Notes under the pieces: generated by a model
The model's input: only the letters and a program-made list of their open reading frames with translations
The model's database searches: none
What the model was told of the DNA's origin: nothing
Made by a program: the position numbers and the translations under genes
Source: Fusobacterium sp. IOR10
Lineage (GTDB): Bacteria > Fusobacteriota > Fusobacteriia > Fusobacteriales > Fusobacteriaceae
Assembly: GCF_010367435.1 (NCBI RefSeq)
Contig: NZ_WJWY01000007.1
Location: 1 to 64,000 of the forward strand
Direction: 5' to 3'
DNA length: 64,000 nt
In this document: in pieces, positions 8,673 through 16,318 of the stretch
Layout of the letters: every line of letters begins with the position of its first letter
How positions within the stretch are numbered: the stretch's first letter is position 1

Positions 8673-9197
8673 CTATTCACATTTAATAAAGTTATTTAAA
8701 TATTGTTCTTTTAATTTTTGATACTCTTCAGAGGCTGATTCAACAGCTTCTTTTTGTTTTTCAGATATTTTCCCAATGCATTTTGCTGGATTTCCCTTGA
8801 TAAAACTACCTTCTTCTATTTCACCTATTCTTACAGTCACTACAGAATCTGCATAAACAAAACAATTTTTAGGAATTATAACATTATCTGTTATTAGAGC
8901 ATTCATTCCAATTAAACTATTATCACCTATTTGTGCTCCATGTATTGTACATCCATGACCTAATGTTACATTCTTTCCAATTATAACATTTCCTCCCTCA
9001 TTTGAATGCATTATAACATTATCTTGAACATTACTTTTATCCCCTATAACAATACTTCCATTGTCTCCTCTTAAAACAGCGTTAAACCAAATAGAGACGT
9101 CTTTTTTTGTTTTCACATCACCAATTATAGAAGCAGTTGGAGCTATATAATTATTTTCTCCTATTTCAGGGATTTTTTCCATTAATTTATAAATCAT
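8673..9197 (-). CDS. Gamma-carbonic-anhydrase-like hexapeptide-repeat protein
   Basis: The 174-residue protein is a left-handed beta-helix of the YrdA/PaaY/gamma-carbonic-anhydrase type, built from hexapeptide repeats between about residues 15 and 135. The three zinc-binding histidines are in place: one in VIMHSNEGG and two in LGHGCTIHGAQIGD. A C-terminal helix (about 145-174) completes the fold. Members bind zinc or iron; some hydrate CO2, others are CoA-linked thioesterases, so the reaction here is not settled. It is first in a two-gene unit with the DUF1904 gene. Confidence 0.88.
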   Translation of the reverse strand: MIYKLMEKIPEIGENNYIAPTASIIGDVKTKKDVSIWFNAVLRGDNGSIVIGDKSNVQDNVIMHSNEGGNVIIGKNVTLGHGCTIHGAQIGDNSLIGMNALITDNVIIPKNCFVYADSVVTVRIGEIEEGSFIKGNPAKCIGKISEKQKEAVESASEEYQKLKEQYLNNFIKCE

Positions 9198-9338
9198 TTT
9201 TCCTCCTATAATTTTATTAACATATCCTCCTATTAATTTTACAACATCTAAAAATAAAAGTCCATGAAAATATTCTCTTTAAAACTATCCCTTTTGATGA
9301 TAAAATAAAAATTAATAAATAATAAAAGGAGCTCAATT

Positions 9339-11120
9339 ATGAAACTTTCAACAAATGATAAAATAGCTTCACTTAGGAATCTAATGAAAAAAAATAATGT
9401 TACTGCATACCTAGTTACATCCTCTGATTTTCATCAAAGTGAATATATTGGTGATTTTTTTAAAACAAGAGAATATATATCAAACTTCTCAGGATCCAGT
9501 GGAACAATATTAATAACTAAAAATAAATCCTTTCTTTGGACTGACGGAAGATATTTTCTCCAAGCAGAAAGGGAACTTGCAGGAAGTGAAATCTTTCTTT
9601 TTAAATCTGGATTAAAGGATACCCCAACTGTTCAAGAATTTATAAAGCACACTCTTAATAAAAATGATACCCTTGCCTTTGATGGAAGAACTATTAGTTA
9701 CAAGCTAATGCTAGATTTTAAAAATGCAGCTAAAATAAAATCCTTTAAATTAAATATCGTTTTGGATCTTGTGGGAAATATTTGGGAAAATAGACCTGAA
9801 CTTTCCAAAGAAAAAGCTTTTATTTTGGAAGATAAGTATTCAGGAGAAAAAGCTAAAAATAAAATAAAAAAAATAAGAATTTTAATGAAAGAAAAAAAAA
9901 TAAATTGTCATATTTTATCATCCCTTGATGATATTTGCTGGTTATTTAATTTAAGGGGAAAAGATATTAAATATAATCCTGTGGTACTATCCTATGCTAT
10001 TATTTTCAAAGATAAATCAGTATTATTCATAGATAAGTCTAAACTTTCTGAAAATATTAAAATTTATTTTAAAGATAATAATATTGAAATAAAAGATTAT
10101 CATGATTTTTATAGTTATCTAAATACTATTGACAAATCTTCAACTATTCTTTTAGATTACAAGAAAATAAACTCTTATATTTATAAAAATCTCCCAAAGG
10201 AAGTTGAAATAATAAATGAACCTAATCCTGAAATTCATATGAAATCAATTAAGAATATTACTGAAATTAAAAATAATTATAATGCTCACATAAAAGATGG
10301 AATAGCAATGACAAAATTTATTTATTGGCTTAAAACTAATATTTTAAAAATTAAAATTAGTGAATTGGATGTTGTTAATAAAATAGAGAAACTGAGAAGT
10401 GAGCAACCAAATTTTATTGAACTTAGTTTTGAAACAATTGCTGCTTATGGTAAAAATGCTGCTATGATGCATTATTTACCAAACTATGAAACTTATTCCT
10501 TTTTAAAACCTGAAAATTTAATTTTAATTGATTCTGGGGGACAATATCTAGAAGGAACCACGGATATCACTAGAACTATTTCTTTAGGTGAAGTTGAACC
10601 TCATATAAAAAAACATTATACCTATGTTTTGAAATCTCTAATTGCTCTTTCTAAAGTTAAATTTCCCCATAGAACATTTGGAGGTAATTTAGACTCAATT
10701 GCTAGAAACGTTATCTGGGAAATTGGACTTGACTATAGATGTGCAACTGGACATGGGGTGGGACACCTTCTTAATGTTCATGAAGAGCCAAATATTCTAA
10801 GACCTTCTGCTAGTTGTATAATCCATCCTGATATGGTAACAACTATTGAACCTGGAATTTATATAGACAACTCCCATGGGATTAGAATAGAAAATGAAAC
10901 TTTAACAACTAAAAGTTTTGTTAATGAATATGGTTTATTTTTAGAATTTGAAACCCTTACTTTTGTTCCAATTGATACTGATGCAATTGATTTAATTTTT
11001 TTAAATGAAGATGAAAAAAATTGGTTGAATAATTATCATAAAATGGTTTTTGAAAAAATATCTCCATTCTTAAATAAAGATGAAAAAAATTGGTTGAAAG
11101 AACAAACAAAAAATATATAG
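9339..11120 (+). CDS. pepP: Xaa-Pro aminopeptidase (M24B, three-domain)
   Basis: The 593-residue length matches the three-domain aminopeptidase P form, with two creatinase-like N-terminal domains (about 1-300) and a C-terminal pita-bread catalytic domain. The two-metal ligands are visible: the aspartates in LIDSG and TTDITRT, His in ATGHGVGHLLN, and the glutamates in IEPGIYID and RIENE. It removes N-terminal residues that precede proline, letting peptides with Xaa-Pro ends enter amino-acid fermentation. A ribosome site (AAAGGAG) precedes ATG. A terminator follows within 5 bases of the stop. Confidence 0.93.
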   Translation: MKLSTNDKIASLRNLMKKNNVTAYLVTSSDFHQSEYIGDFFKTREYISNFSGSSGTILITKNKSFLWTDGRYFLQAERELAGSEIFLFKSGLKDTPTVQEFIKHTLNKNDTLAFDGRTISYKLMLDFKNAAKIKSFKLNIVLDLVGNIWENRPELSKEKAFILEDKYSGEKAKNKIKKIRILMKEKKINCHILSSLDDICWLFNLRGKDIKYNPVVLSYAIIFKDKSVLFIDKSKLSENIKIYFKDNNIEIKDYHDFYSYLNTIDKSSTILLDYKKINSYIYKNLPKEVEIINEPNPEIHMKSIKNITEIKNNYNAHIKDGIAMTKFIYWLKTNILKIKISELDVVNKIEKLRSEQPNFIELSFETIAAYGKNAAMMHYLPNYETYSFLKPENLILIDSGGQYLEGTTDITRTISLGEVEPHIKKHYTYVLKSLIALSKVKFPHRTFGGNLDSIARNVIWEIGLDYRCATGHGVGHLLNVHEEPNILRPSASCIIHPDMVTTIEPGIYIDNSHGIRIENETLTTKSFVNEYGLFLEFETLTFVPIDTDAIDLIFLNEDEKNWLNNYHKMVFEKISPFLNKDEKNWLKEQTKNI

Positions 11121-11124
11121 ACAG

Positions 11125-11159
11125 AAGAAGCATCTGGATTTAAAATTCAGATGCTTCTT
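11125..11159. terminator. Bidirectional terminator between pepP and the ABC transporter genes
   Basis: Arms of 12 bases (11125-11136 and 11148-11159) pair perfectly around an 11-base loop. The plus strand continues in T. The hairpin directly abuts the stop codons of both convergent genes. Confidence 0.85.
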
Positions 11160-11939
11160 TTAATATTTTATAAAAGGAATAACATATGGTTTCCCTTCAT
11201 TATAGATTACTTTACAATCTAGGTTGTATATTTCTTTTATTTTTTTTTCTGTTAATACTTCTTTAGGTATACCTTTATAAACTAATTTTCCAGTTTTCAT
11301 TAATACAATCTCATCACAAAATATTGATGCTAGATTTAAATCATGAAGAACTACAACCCCTGTAATATTAAGATTCTCCACTAATTTTTTTACTGTAGAC
11401 ATTAAATCCATTGCATGATTTAAATCTAAAGAGGAGGTTGGTTCATCTAATAATAAAATCTTTGGTTCTTGGATTAAAGCTCTTGCTAGAAGAACCATTT
11501 GAAATTCTCCACCTGAAAGACTTAAAGCAATTCTACTTGAAAATTTTTTTAATCCTAATTTTTCTAATATTTCATTTACAAAATCTATGTCTTTTTTACT
11601 ATAACCTTCCCAACTATTTTTTAAATGTGGTAGTCTCCCTACAGTTACAAAATCTAGTACACTCATTGAACTCATTAAATTTGATTTCTGAGGAACTAAA
11701 GCCATTATCCTAGATTTTTCTTTATGAGTATAATTTTTTGATTTTTTTCCTAGAATCTCTATATTATTTTCATTTTCTTTACCTATATAACCTAAAATAT
11801 TTTTCAAAAGAGTTGATTTTCCACAACCATTAGGTCCTAATATACCTGTTAATTTACCTTTCTTTATTTCTAATTTCATATTTTTAAGTATTTGTTTATC
11901 CCCATAATTAAAATTTAGATTATTTATTTTTATTACCAT
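11160..11939 (-). CDS. FecE/BtuD-type ABC transporter ATPase
   Basis: The 259-residue ATP-binding subunit has Walker A GPNGCGKST near residues 35-43, the signature LSLSGGE and Walker B ILLLDEPTSSLD. Its length and the DLNLASIFCDE switch region fit the siderophore/haem/cobalamin importer group. Its start overlaps the stop of the permease gene by one base (TAATG), so the two are translationally coupled. No solute-binding protein is adjacent, so the ligand (iron chelate, haem or B12) cannot be assigned. Confidence 0.9.
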   Translation of the reverse strand: MVIKINNLNFNYGDKQILKNMKLEIKKGKLTGILGPNGCGKSTLLKNILGYIGKENENNIEILGKKSKNYTHKEKSRIMALVPQKSNLMSSMSVLDFVTVGRLPHLKNSWEGYSKKDIDFVNEILEKLGLKKFSSRIALSLSGGEFQMVLLARALIQEPKILLLDEPTSSLDLNHAMDLMSTVKKLVENLNITGVVVLHDLNLASIFCDEIVLMKTGKLVYKGIPKEVLTEKKIKEIYNLDCKVIYNEGKPYVIPFIKY

Positions 11940-12910
11940 TATTTCACACCTCTTTTATTTTTTAGAGCTAGATAAAGAAAGAATGGAGCTCCAAAAAAGG
12001 ATGTTACTACTCCAATTGGAATTTCAACTGGTGATAAAACTGTTCTACCAAAAGTGTCACAGGCTAAAAGAAATATTGCTCCTGCTAAAGCAGCACTAGG
12101 TATTAATTTAGAATTTGATGGTCCTGTTATCATTCTTATTGTGTGGGGTATAATCAGGCCTACAAATCCTATCATTCCTGAAAAAGCAACTGAAAAAGCA
12201 ACTATTAAAGCTGAAACTGAAAGCATCTTTATTTTTAATTTATTTACATCTACTCCCAAAGAATAAGCTTCCTCATCTCCAGATAATAATGCATCTAAAT
12301 TATTTCTATTCATATAAAAATACCATAAAGAAAACACTAAAGGTGGACAAATTAAAAGTACTTTCTCCCAAGTGGCATTTCCTAAATATCCCATCATCCA
12401 CATTGTTATTTTAAAAGAATCTTCTCCTATTAAATACATGGAAAAAGAAGTAAATGATCCTAAAAATGAAGAAACCGCTATCCCAATTATAAGAAGTGTT
12501 GTTACATTAACATTACTTCCTTTTTTTGCCATTTTAAATATTAAAAAAGTGCTAATTAAAGACATTATAAATGCAAGAACTCCATACATAAAATCTGGCA
12601 GGTTAAAAATATATGCTATTACTGATCCAAAAGTTGCACTAGCTGCTATTCCTATAATATATGGATCTGCCAATGGGTTCTGAAAAACTGTTTGAACAAC
12701 TACTCCACTTGAAGATAACATCATTCCAACTAAAATAGCCATTACTATCCTTGGTAATCTTAATTTATACACTATTATCTGCATATACTTTGGAGCTTCA
12801 TTTAATTTAAATAAATTTTCAAGTGGAATTTTTACACTTCCTATTGTAGTGGAAAATATTCCTAAAATTATTATTCCTAATATTAAAAGTACTGGTAATA
12901 ATTTTTTCAT
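11939..12910 (-). CDS. FecCD/BtuC-type ABC transporter permease
   Basis: The 323-residue, strongly hydrophobic protein has about nine to ten membrane segments. The conserved family motifs PRIVMAILVGMMLSSSGVVVQ near residue 50, NPLADPYIIG, and the coupling-helix region FVGLIIPHTIR (about 248) are present. It forms the transmembrane dimer for periplasmic-binding-protein-dependent uptake of iron chelates, haem or cobalamin. It is the first gene of a two-gene unit with the ATPase. A binding protein must be encoded elsewhere if the system is complete. Confidence 0.9.
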   Translation of the reverse strand: MKKLLPVLLILGIIILGIFSTTIGSVKIPLENLFKLNEAPKYMQIIVYKLRLPRIVMAILVGMMLSSSGVVVQTVFQNPLADPYIIGIAASATFGSVIAYIFNLPDFMYGVLAFIMSLISTFLIFKMAKKGSNVNVTTLLIIGIAVSSFLGSFTSFSMYLIGEDSFKITMWMMGYLGNATWEKVLLICPPLVFSLWYFYMNRNNLDALLSGDEEAYSLGVDVNKLKIKMLSVSALIVAFSVAFSGMIGFVGLIIPHTIRMITGPSNSKLIPSAALAGAIFLLACDTFGRTVLSPVEIPIGVVTSFFGAPFFLYLALKNKRGVK

Positions 12911-13056
12911 TATACAATTAACTCCTTTTTGTTCTTATTATAACATAATTTTTTTATTTGTTAGAAAGTAAAATTAATTATAAATACCTTTATAAATAAC
13001 TGTATAATTGATATTATATAGTTAATATAAATATGTAATAGAGAAGGGGGGCACAT

Positions 13057-13839
13057 ATGATATATGCTTTGAAAGGATTAGGATTTATATTTGTTATGAC
13101 AACTTTAGGATCAGCTACAGTATTTCTGTTTAAAGATGAAATTTCAAATACTATTCAAACAATTTTTTTAGGATTCGCTGCTGGAATAATGATTGCTGCT
13201 TCTATTTTTGGATTAATTTTACCATCACTAGAAACTTCTAACAACATGGGACTACCATCTTGGGTTCCCACTTCCATTGGATTTTTAACAGGAGTTTTTA
13301 TTATTTTTATTTTAGACAAAATAGTTCCACATTTACATCCTAATATAAATAAAAAAGAGGGGATGTCTACTTCTATGAAAAGAACTTCCCTTCTTATTAC
13401 AGCTGTTACTTTACATAATATTCCAGAAGGTATGGCTGTGGGATTATCTTTTTCATTAGCTGCTCAGAATCCAAATAATCCCATTCTTTTAACTTCTGCC
13501 ATTGCTTTGGCCGCTGGAATTGGTATACAAAATTTTCCTGAGGGAGCAGCTGTTTCATTACCTCTAAGAAGAGAGGGGTTTTCCTCTAAAAAATCTTTTA
13601 TTCTTGGAAGTCTATCTGGAATTGTTGAACCAATATTTGGAATCATAACTTTTTTAATCACTTCTAACTCAATTGCTATCATGCCTTGGTTGCTTTCTGC
13701 TGCTGCTGGAGCAATGATGTATGTTGTTATTGAAGAATTGATACCTGAAGCTCATCTAGGAGAAGGTTCTGATCTAGGAACTATAAGCGTTCTTATTGGA
13801 TTTGTAATTATGATGATTTTAGATGTGGCACTTGGATAA
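13057..13839 (+). CDS. ZIP-family divalent metal transporter
   Basis: The 260-residue inner-membrane protein has about eight membrane segments and the two ZIP metal-site signatures in its fourth and fifth helices: HNIPEGMAVG (about 121-130) and QNFPEGAAVSLPL (about 157-169). It resembles the GufA/ZupT branch, which takes up zinc, iron or manganese along the gradient. A very strong AGAAGGGGGG ribosome site precedes the ATG. The gene is monocistronic, bounded by a bidirectional terminator. The transported metal is not determined. Confidence 0.9.
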   Translation: MIYALKGLGFIFVMTTLGSATVFLFKDEISNTIQTIFLGFAAGIMIAASIFGLILPSLETSNNMGLPSWVPTSIGFLTGVFIIFILDKIVPHLHPNINKKEGMSTSMKRTSLLITAVTLHNIPEGMAVGLSFSLAAQNPNNPILLTSAIALAAGIGIQNFPEGAAVSLPLRREGFSSKKSFILGSLSGIVEPIFGIITFLITSNSIAIMPWLLSAAAGAMMYVVIEELIPEAHLGEGSDLGTISVLIGFVIMMILDVALG

Positions 13840-13855
13840 TTATACAAAAAATATA

Positions 13856-13885
13856 AAAAGAACCTAATTTACATTAGGTTCTTTT
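13856..13885. terminator. Bidirectional terminator between ZIP and ferredoxin genes
   Basis: Arms of 13 bases (13856-13868 and 13873-13885) pair perfectly around TTAC, with A and T flanks on each side, so the hairpin serves both convergent genes. Confidence 0.85.
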
Positions 13886-13903
13886 ATATTAAATATTTTA
13901 ATA

Positions 13904-14077
13904 CTATTCTCCTGCTGATATGCAACTTACTGGACATCCACCAGCACATGCTCCACAATCAATACATGTATCATTGATAGAGAATTTTCCTTCGTCGTTT
14001 CCTGAAATAGCTCCTACTGGACAAGTTCCTTCACAAGCTCCACACCCTATACAATTATCTTGATCTATTACGTACAT
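13904..14077 (-). CDS. 2[4Fe-4S] ferredoxin
   Basis: The 57-residue protein starts MYVIDQDNC and carries two classic cluster motifs, CIGCGACEGTCP and CIDCGACAGGCP, with the distant cysteines exchanged between halves as in clostridial ferredoxin. It shuttles low-potential electrons in the cytoplasm. I set the start at 14077 because AGGAGG lies just upstream. A longer frame to 14119 would begin before the predicted transcription start near 14112. Confidence 0.95.
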   Translation of the reverse strand: MYVIDQDNCIGCGACEGTCPVGAISGNDEGKFSINDTCIDCGACAGGCPVSCISAGE

Positions 14078-14118
14078 TTCCTTACCTCCTAAAAATTTTA
14101 TTATCTCTTTGCTTAACA

Positions 14119-14147
14119 ATTATAATATATCTTATTTTTTTTGTCAA
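14119..14147 (-). promoter_or_regulatory. Promoter of the ferredoxin gene
   Basis: On the minus strand TTGACA (complement of 14142-14147) and TATAAT (complement of 14119-14124) are spaced by exactly 17 bases, a full consensus match. This suits a highly expressed electron carrier. Confidence 0.88.
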
Positions 14148-14348
14148 TTGTTTTCTGAAAAAATGTTTTATTTTGATACATATTAATTTTTGTAATTGAA
14201 ATATTGCTAAAAATATATTTTGCTAATCAAAGTAAATTTAGATATTTTTAATAATATATTAGTATAGCTAAATGAAATAAAGTGTTGTATAATTGAGATG
14301 AAACTTTATAAATAAAGGCTATATAATAATGATTAAATGGAGGAATTT

Positions 14349-15170
14349 ATGGAAAGAAAAGTTTGGGGAATGTATTTTTCAGGAACTGAAACAACAAAAA
14401 GAACAGTTACTCATGTGGGGAAAGTTTTATCTGACAAATTTAATGTTGACTTTGAAGAATATAATTTTACTTTTAAAAAAGTTAGAGCATTGGAAAAAAA
14501 ATTCAATGAAAATGATATTGTTGTATTTGGAGTTCCTGTTATTGCAGGAAGGGTTCCAAATGTACTTTTAAAATATTTAGATACTATTATTGGTAATGGT
14601 GCTTTAGTTGTTCCTATAGTTTTATATGGTAATAGAAATTACGATGATGCTTTAATTGAACTTAGAGATATTCTAAAAAAAGATGGATTTAATCCAATTG
14701 CTGCTGGAGCTTTTATTGGAGAACATTCTTTCTCTAAAATTCTTGGAAAAAATAGACCAGACGAAAAAGATTTAGCGTTGGCAACTAAATTTGCTGATGA
14801 TATTTTTAATAAAATTTCGTCTCCTGAATTTGATTGTGAAAAATTAATTGAAGTTAATGGTACTCCTTATCCATATAGATATTATTACAAACCTAGAGAT
14901 TCTAAGGGGGTTCCTGTTGATATTAGAAAGGTTAAACCTTTAACTAATGATAAATGTATTAACTGCGGTTTATGTGCTAGCATTTGCCCAATGGAATCTA
15001 TTAATCCTGATAATGTAACTGAAGTCAACGGCATTTGTATTAAATGTTGCGCTTGCGTTAAAGAATGTCCTGTTGGAGCTAAATATTATGATGATGACAA
15101 CTATTTATATCATCAACATGAATTAGAAGAACAATTTATGCGTAGAGCTGAACCTAAACTATTTGTATAA
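14349..15170 (+). CDS. EFR1-type flavodoxin/ferredoxin fusion protein
   Basis: The 273-residue protein has an N-terminal flavodoxin-like fold (about 1-170; MYFSGTETTKRTV is the phosphate-loop region) and a C-terminal domain with two [4Fe-4S] motifs, CINCGLCASICP and CIKCCACVKECP. This is the EFR1 family ferrodoxin layout, an FMN plus double-cluster electron carrier of unknown partner. I chose ATG 14349 because the earlier in-frame ATG at 14337 overlaps the GGAGG ribosome site. The second cluster motif has an extra Cys (CIKCCAC). Confidence 0.85.
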   Translation: MERKVWGMYFSGTETTKRTVTHVGKVLSDKFNVDFEEYNFTFKKVRALEKKFNENDIVVFGVPVIAGRVPNVLLKYLDTIIGNGALVVPIVLYGNRNYDDALIELRDILKKDGFNPIAAGAFIGEHSFSKILGKNRPDEKDLALATKFADDIFNKISSPEFDCEKLIEVNGTPYPYRYYYKPRDSKGVPVDIRKVKPLTNDKCINCGLCASICPMESINPDNVTEVNGICIKCCACVKECPVGAKYYDDDNYLYHQHELEEQFMRRAEPKLFV

Positions 15171-15182
15171 TATATTATAAAT

Positions 15183-15214
15183 AAAAAAAGGAATTATTTA
15201 TAATTCCTTTTTTT
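15183..15214. terminator. Bidirectional terminator between the EFR1 and FeoB-associated genes
   Basis: Arms 15183-15196 and 15201-15214 are fully complementary around TTTA, with the poly-A and poly-T ends pairing. It overlaps the last codons of the small FeoB-associated gene. Confidence 0.8.
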
Positions 15215-15374
15215 TCTTTTCAGTTTTTTTATTAGAGCTACATGCTCCAGAAATCCCACAAGTGGAACATCCACAAGAACATTTGTGATTTTTTTTATCT
15301 ATTATCATTTTTCTTACAATAAATACAAATATTACAAAAATAATTAATCCTAAAATTCCAGTTGCTAAATTCAT
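15198..15374 (-). CDS. FeoB-associated Cys-rich membrane protein
   Basis: A 58-residue frame starts at ATG 15374 behind an AAGGAG-type ribosome site. Residues 4-20 are one membrane helix, followed by a basic turn and a cysteine cluster CSCGCSTCGISGAC (32-45), then a Lys-rich tail. This matches the small FeoB-associated Cys-rich family usually found after feoB, whose exact role in ferrous iron uptake is unknown. Here it follows feoA by 13 bases with no feoB between. Confidence 0.85.
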   Translation of the reverse strand: MNLATGILGLIIFVIFVFIVRKMIIDKKNHKCSCGCSTCGISGACSSNKKTEKKKKEL

Positions 15375-15387
15375 ATTATCTCCTTTT

Positions 15388-15600
15388 TTAAACCATTATT
15401 CTATTTACCATACTCATATCCAATCCGACTCTAGAGTTTTTAACAGAAAGAATCATATTTTTTCCTATTTTAGAAACAATATATATTTCAGCACCTACAA
15501 CAAACCCTAATTCAGCTAAATGTTGTCTAACCTCATCTCTACCTGTTATTTTTAATATATGTTTTCTATCTCCTATATTTGAAAAACTCAATGGTTCCAT
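15388..15600 (-). CDS. feoA: FeoA-domain ferrous iron transport protein
   Basis: The 70-residue protein is a single SH3-like FeoA domain, with the conserved VRQHLAELGFVVGAEIYIV stretch. FeoA is a cytoplasmic accessory of the FeoB Fe(II) transporter. The gene is transcribed from a consensus promoter whose start site is covered by a long palindrome, divergently from a DtxR-type regulator. No FeoB gene is in the window. Confidence 0.9.
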   Translation of the reverse strand: MEPLSFSNIGDRKHILKITGRDEVRQHLAELGFVVGAEIYIVSKIGKNMILSVKNSRVGLDMSMVNRIMV

Positions 15601-15644
15601 AACCTCACCCCTTTAAATAGGTATTTTACTTTGCTTTGCAAACT

Positions 15645-15668
15645 TTAAGTTAGTCCAAACTAACTTAA
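15645..15668. promoter_or_regulatory. Operator palindrome for the DtxR-type iron regulator
   Basis: Arms TTAAGTTAGT (15645-15654) and ACTAACTTAA (15659-15668) are perfect inverted repeats around CCAA. The palindrome begins 5 bases after the -10 of the feoA promoter, covering its start site. The inner TTAGT/ACTAA core resembles known DtxR/IdeR/MntR boxes. Iron-dependent repression of feoA is inferred. Confidence 0.75.
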
Positions 15669-15672
15669 TAAA

Positions 15673-15701
15673 AGTTTATCACAACATCAATTTAATGTCA
15701 A
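15673..15701 (-). promoter_or_regulatory. Promoter of feoA
   Basis: On the minus strand TTGACA (complement of 15696-15701) and TAAACT (complement of 15673-15678) are 17 bases apart. The predicted start near 15666 lies inside the palindrome at 15645-15668. Confidence 0.78.
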
Positions 15702-15721
15702 TTAATTATTTGATATTTATT

Positions 15722-15749
15722 TTGCTCTATGTTAACATTTAATTATAAT
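15722..15749 (+). promoter_or_regulatory. Predicted promoter of the DtxR-type gene
   Basis: TTGCTC (15722-15727) and TATAAT (15744-15749) are 16 bases apart. The spacer includes a perfect 10-base palindrome, ATGTTAACAT (15729-15738), which may be a second control site. The ribosome site AAAGGAG follows at 15757-15763. Confidence 0.6.
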
Positions 15750-15768
15750 ATTTATTAAAGGAGTAATT

Positions 15769-16134
15769 ATGAAAATAAATAAATCATCTGAAGATTATTT
15801 GGAAACTATTTTGTTTTTAAAAAATAAAATAATTAATGTTAGGTCAATAGATATAGTTAATGAAACTGGATATAAAAAATCTAGTATTAGTATTGCTATG
15901 AAAAAATTAAGAGAATCCAATTATATCACCATTGATGATAGTGGATTAATATCTTTAACTCCCTCTGGAGAAATTTTAGCTAACAAAATTTATAATAAAC
16001 ATAACTGCCTTAAAGAAATTTTTGTCTCTATTGGAGTTCCTGAGGATGTTGCAGAAAAAGATGCTTGCAAAATCGAACATTGTATAAGTGATGAATCTTT
16101 TAATTGTCTTATAGAACATTTTAAATTAAAATAG
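15769..16134 (+). CDS. DtxR-family metal-dependent transcriptional repressor
   Basis: The 121-residue protein has an N-terminal winged helix (SEDYLETILFL, then the recognition helix around YKKSSISIAMKKLRES) and a short metal-binding/dimerisation domain. The segment DACKIEHCIS aligns with the DtxR site (Cys102-x2-Glu105-His106), whereas MntR has Glu in the Cys position; Fe(II) sensing is therefore more likely than Mn(II). It lacks the third SH3-like domain. It is divergent from feoA across a clear palindromic operator, so feoA and perhaps itself are the likely targets. Confidence 0.88.
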   Translation: MKINKSSEDYLETILFLKNKIINVRSIDIVNETGYKKSSISIAMKKLRESNYITIDDSGLISLTPSGEILANKIYNKHNCLKEIFVSIGVPEDVAEKDACKIEHCISDESFNCLIEHFKLK

Positions 16135-16318
16135 TCCCAATTGAATAAATTTCTTTTTAAATACTTCATTCCATTGTATGAATATCTTGAACTATTACTC
16201 TTATTTCTCTGTCATACTGAACCTTAAATCTCTATTTTTTTAAATACATTTGCATCCTCAATGTAGTATAATTAATATAAATTTAATTTTGTCTATTAAT
16301 GAAAGGAATAATTATTGT

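Noticed and set aside
13904-14119. 71-residue version of the ferredoxin
   Set aside because: The extra N-terminal codons lack a ribosome site and begin before the predicted transcription start near 14112. The MYVIDQDNC start has AGGAGG in place.
16250-16272. TTGCAT and TATAAT upstream of recQ as a promoter
   Set aside because: The spacing is only 11 bases, too short for a sigma-70 promoter. TATAAT may still be a -10, but I see no supporting -35.
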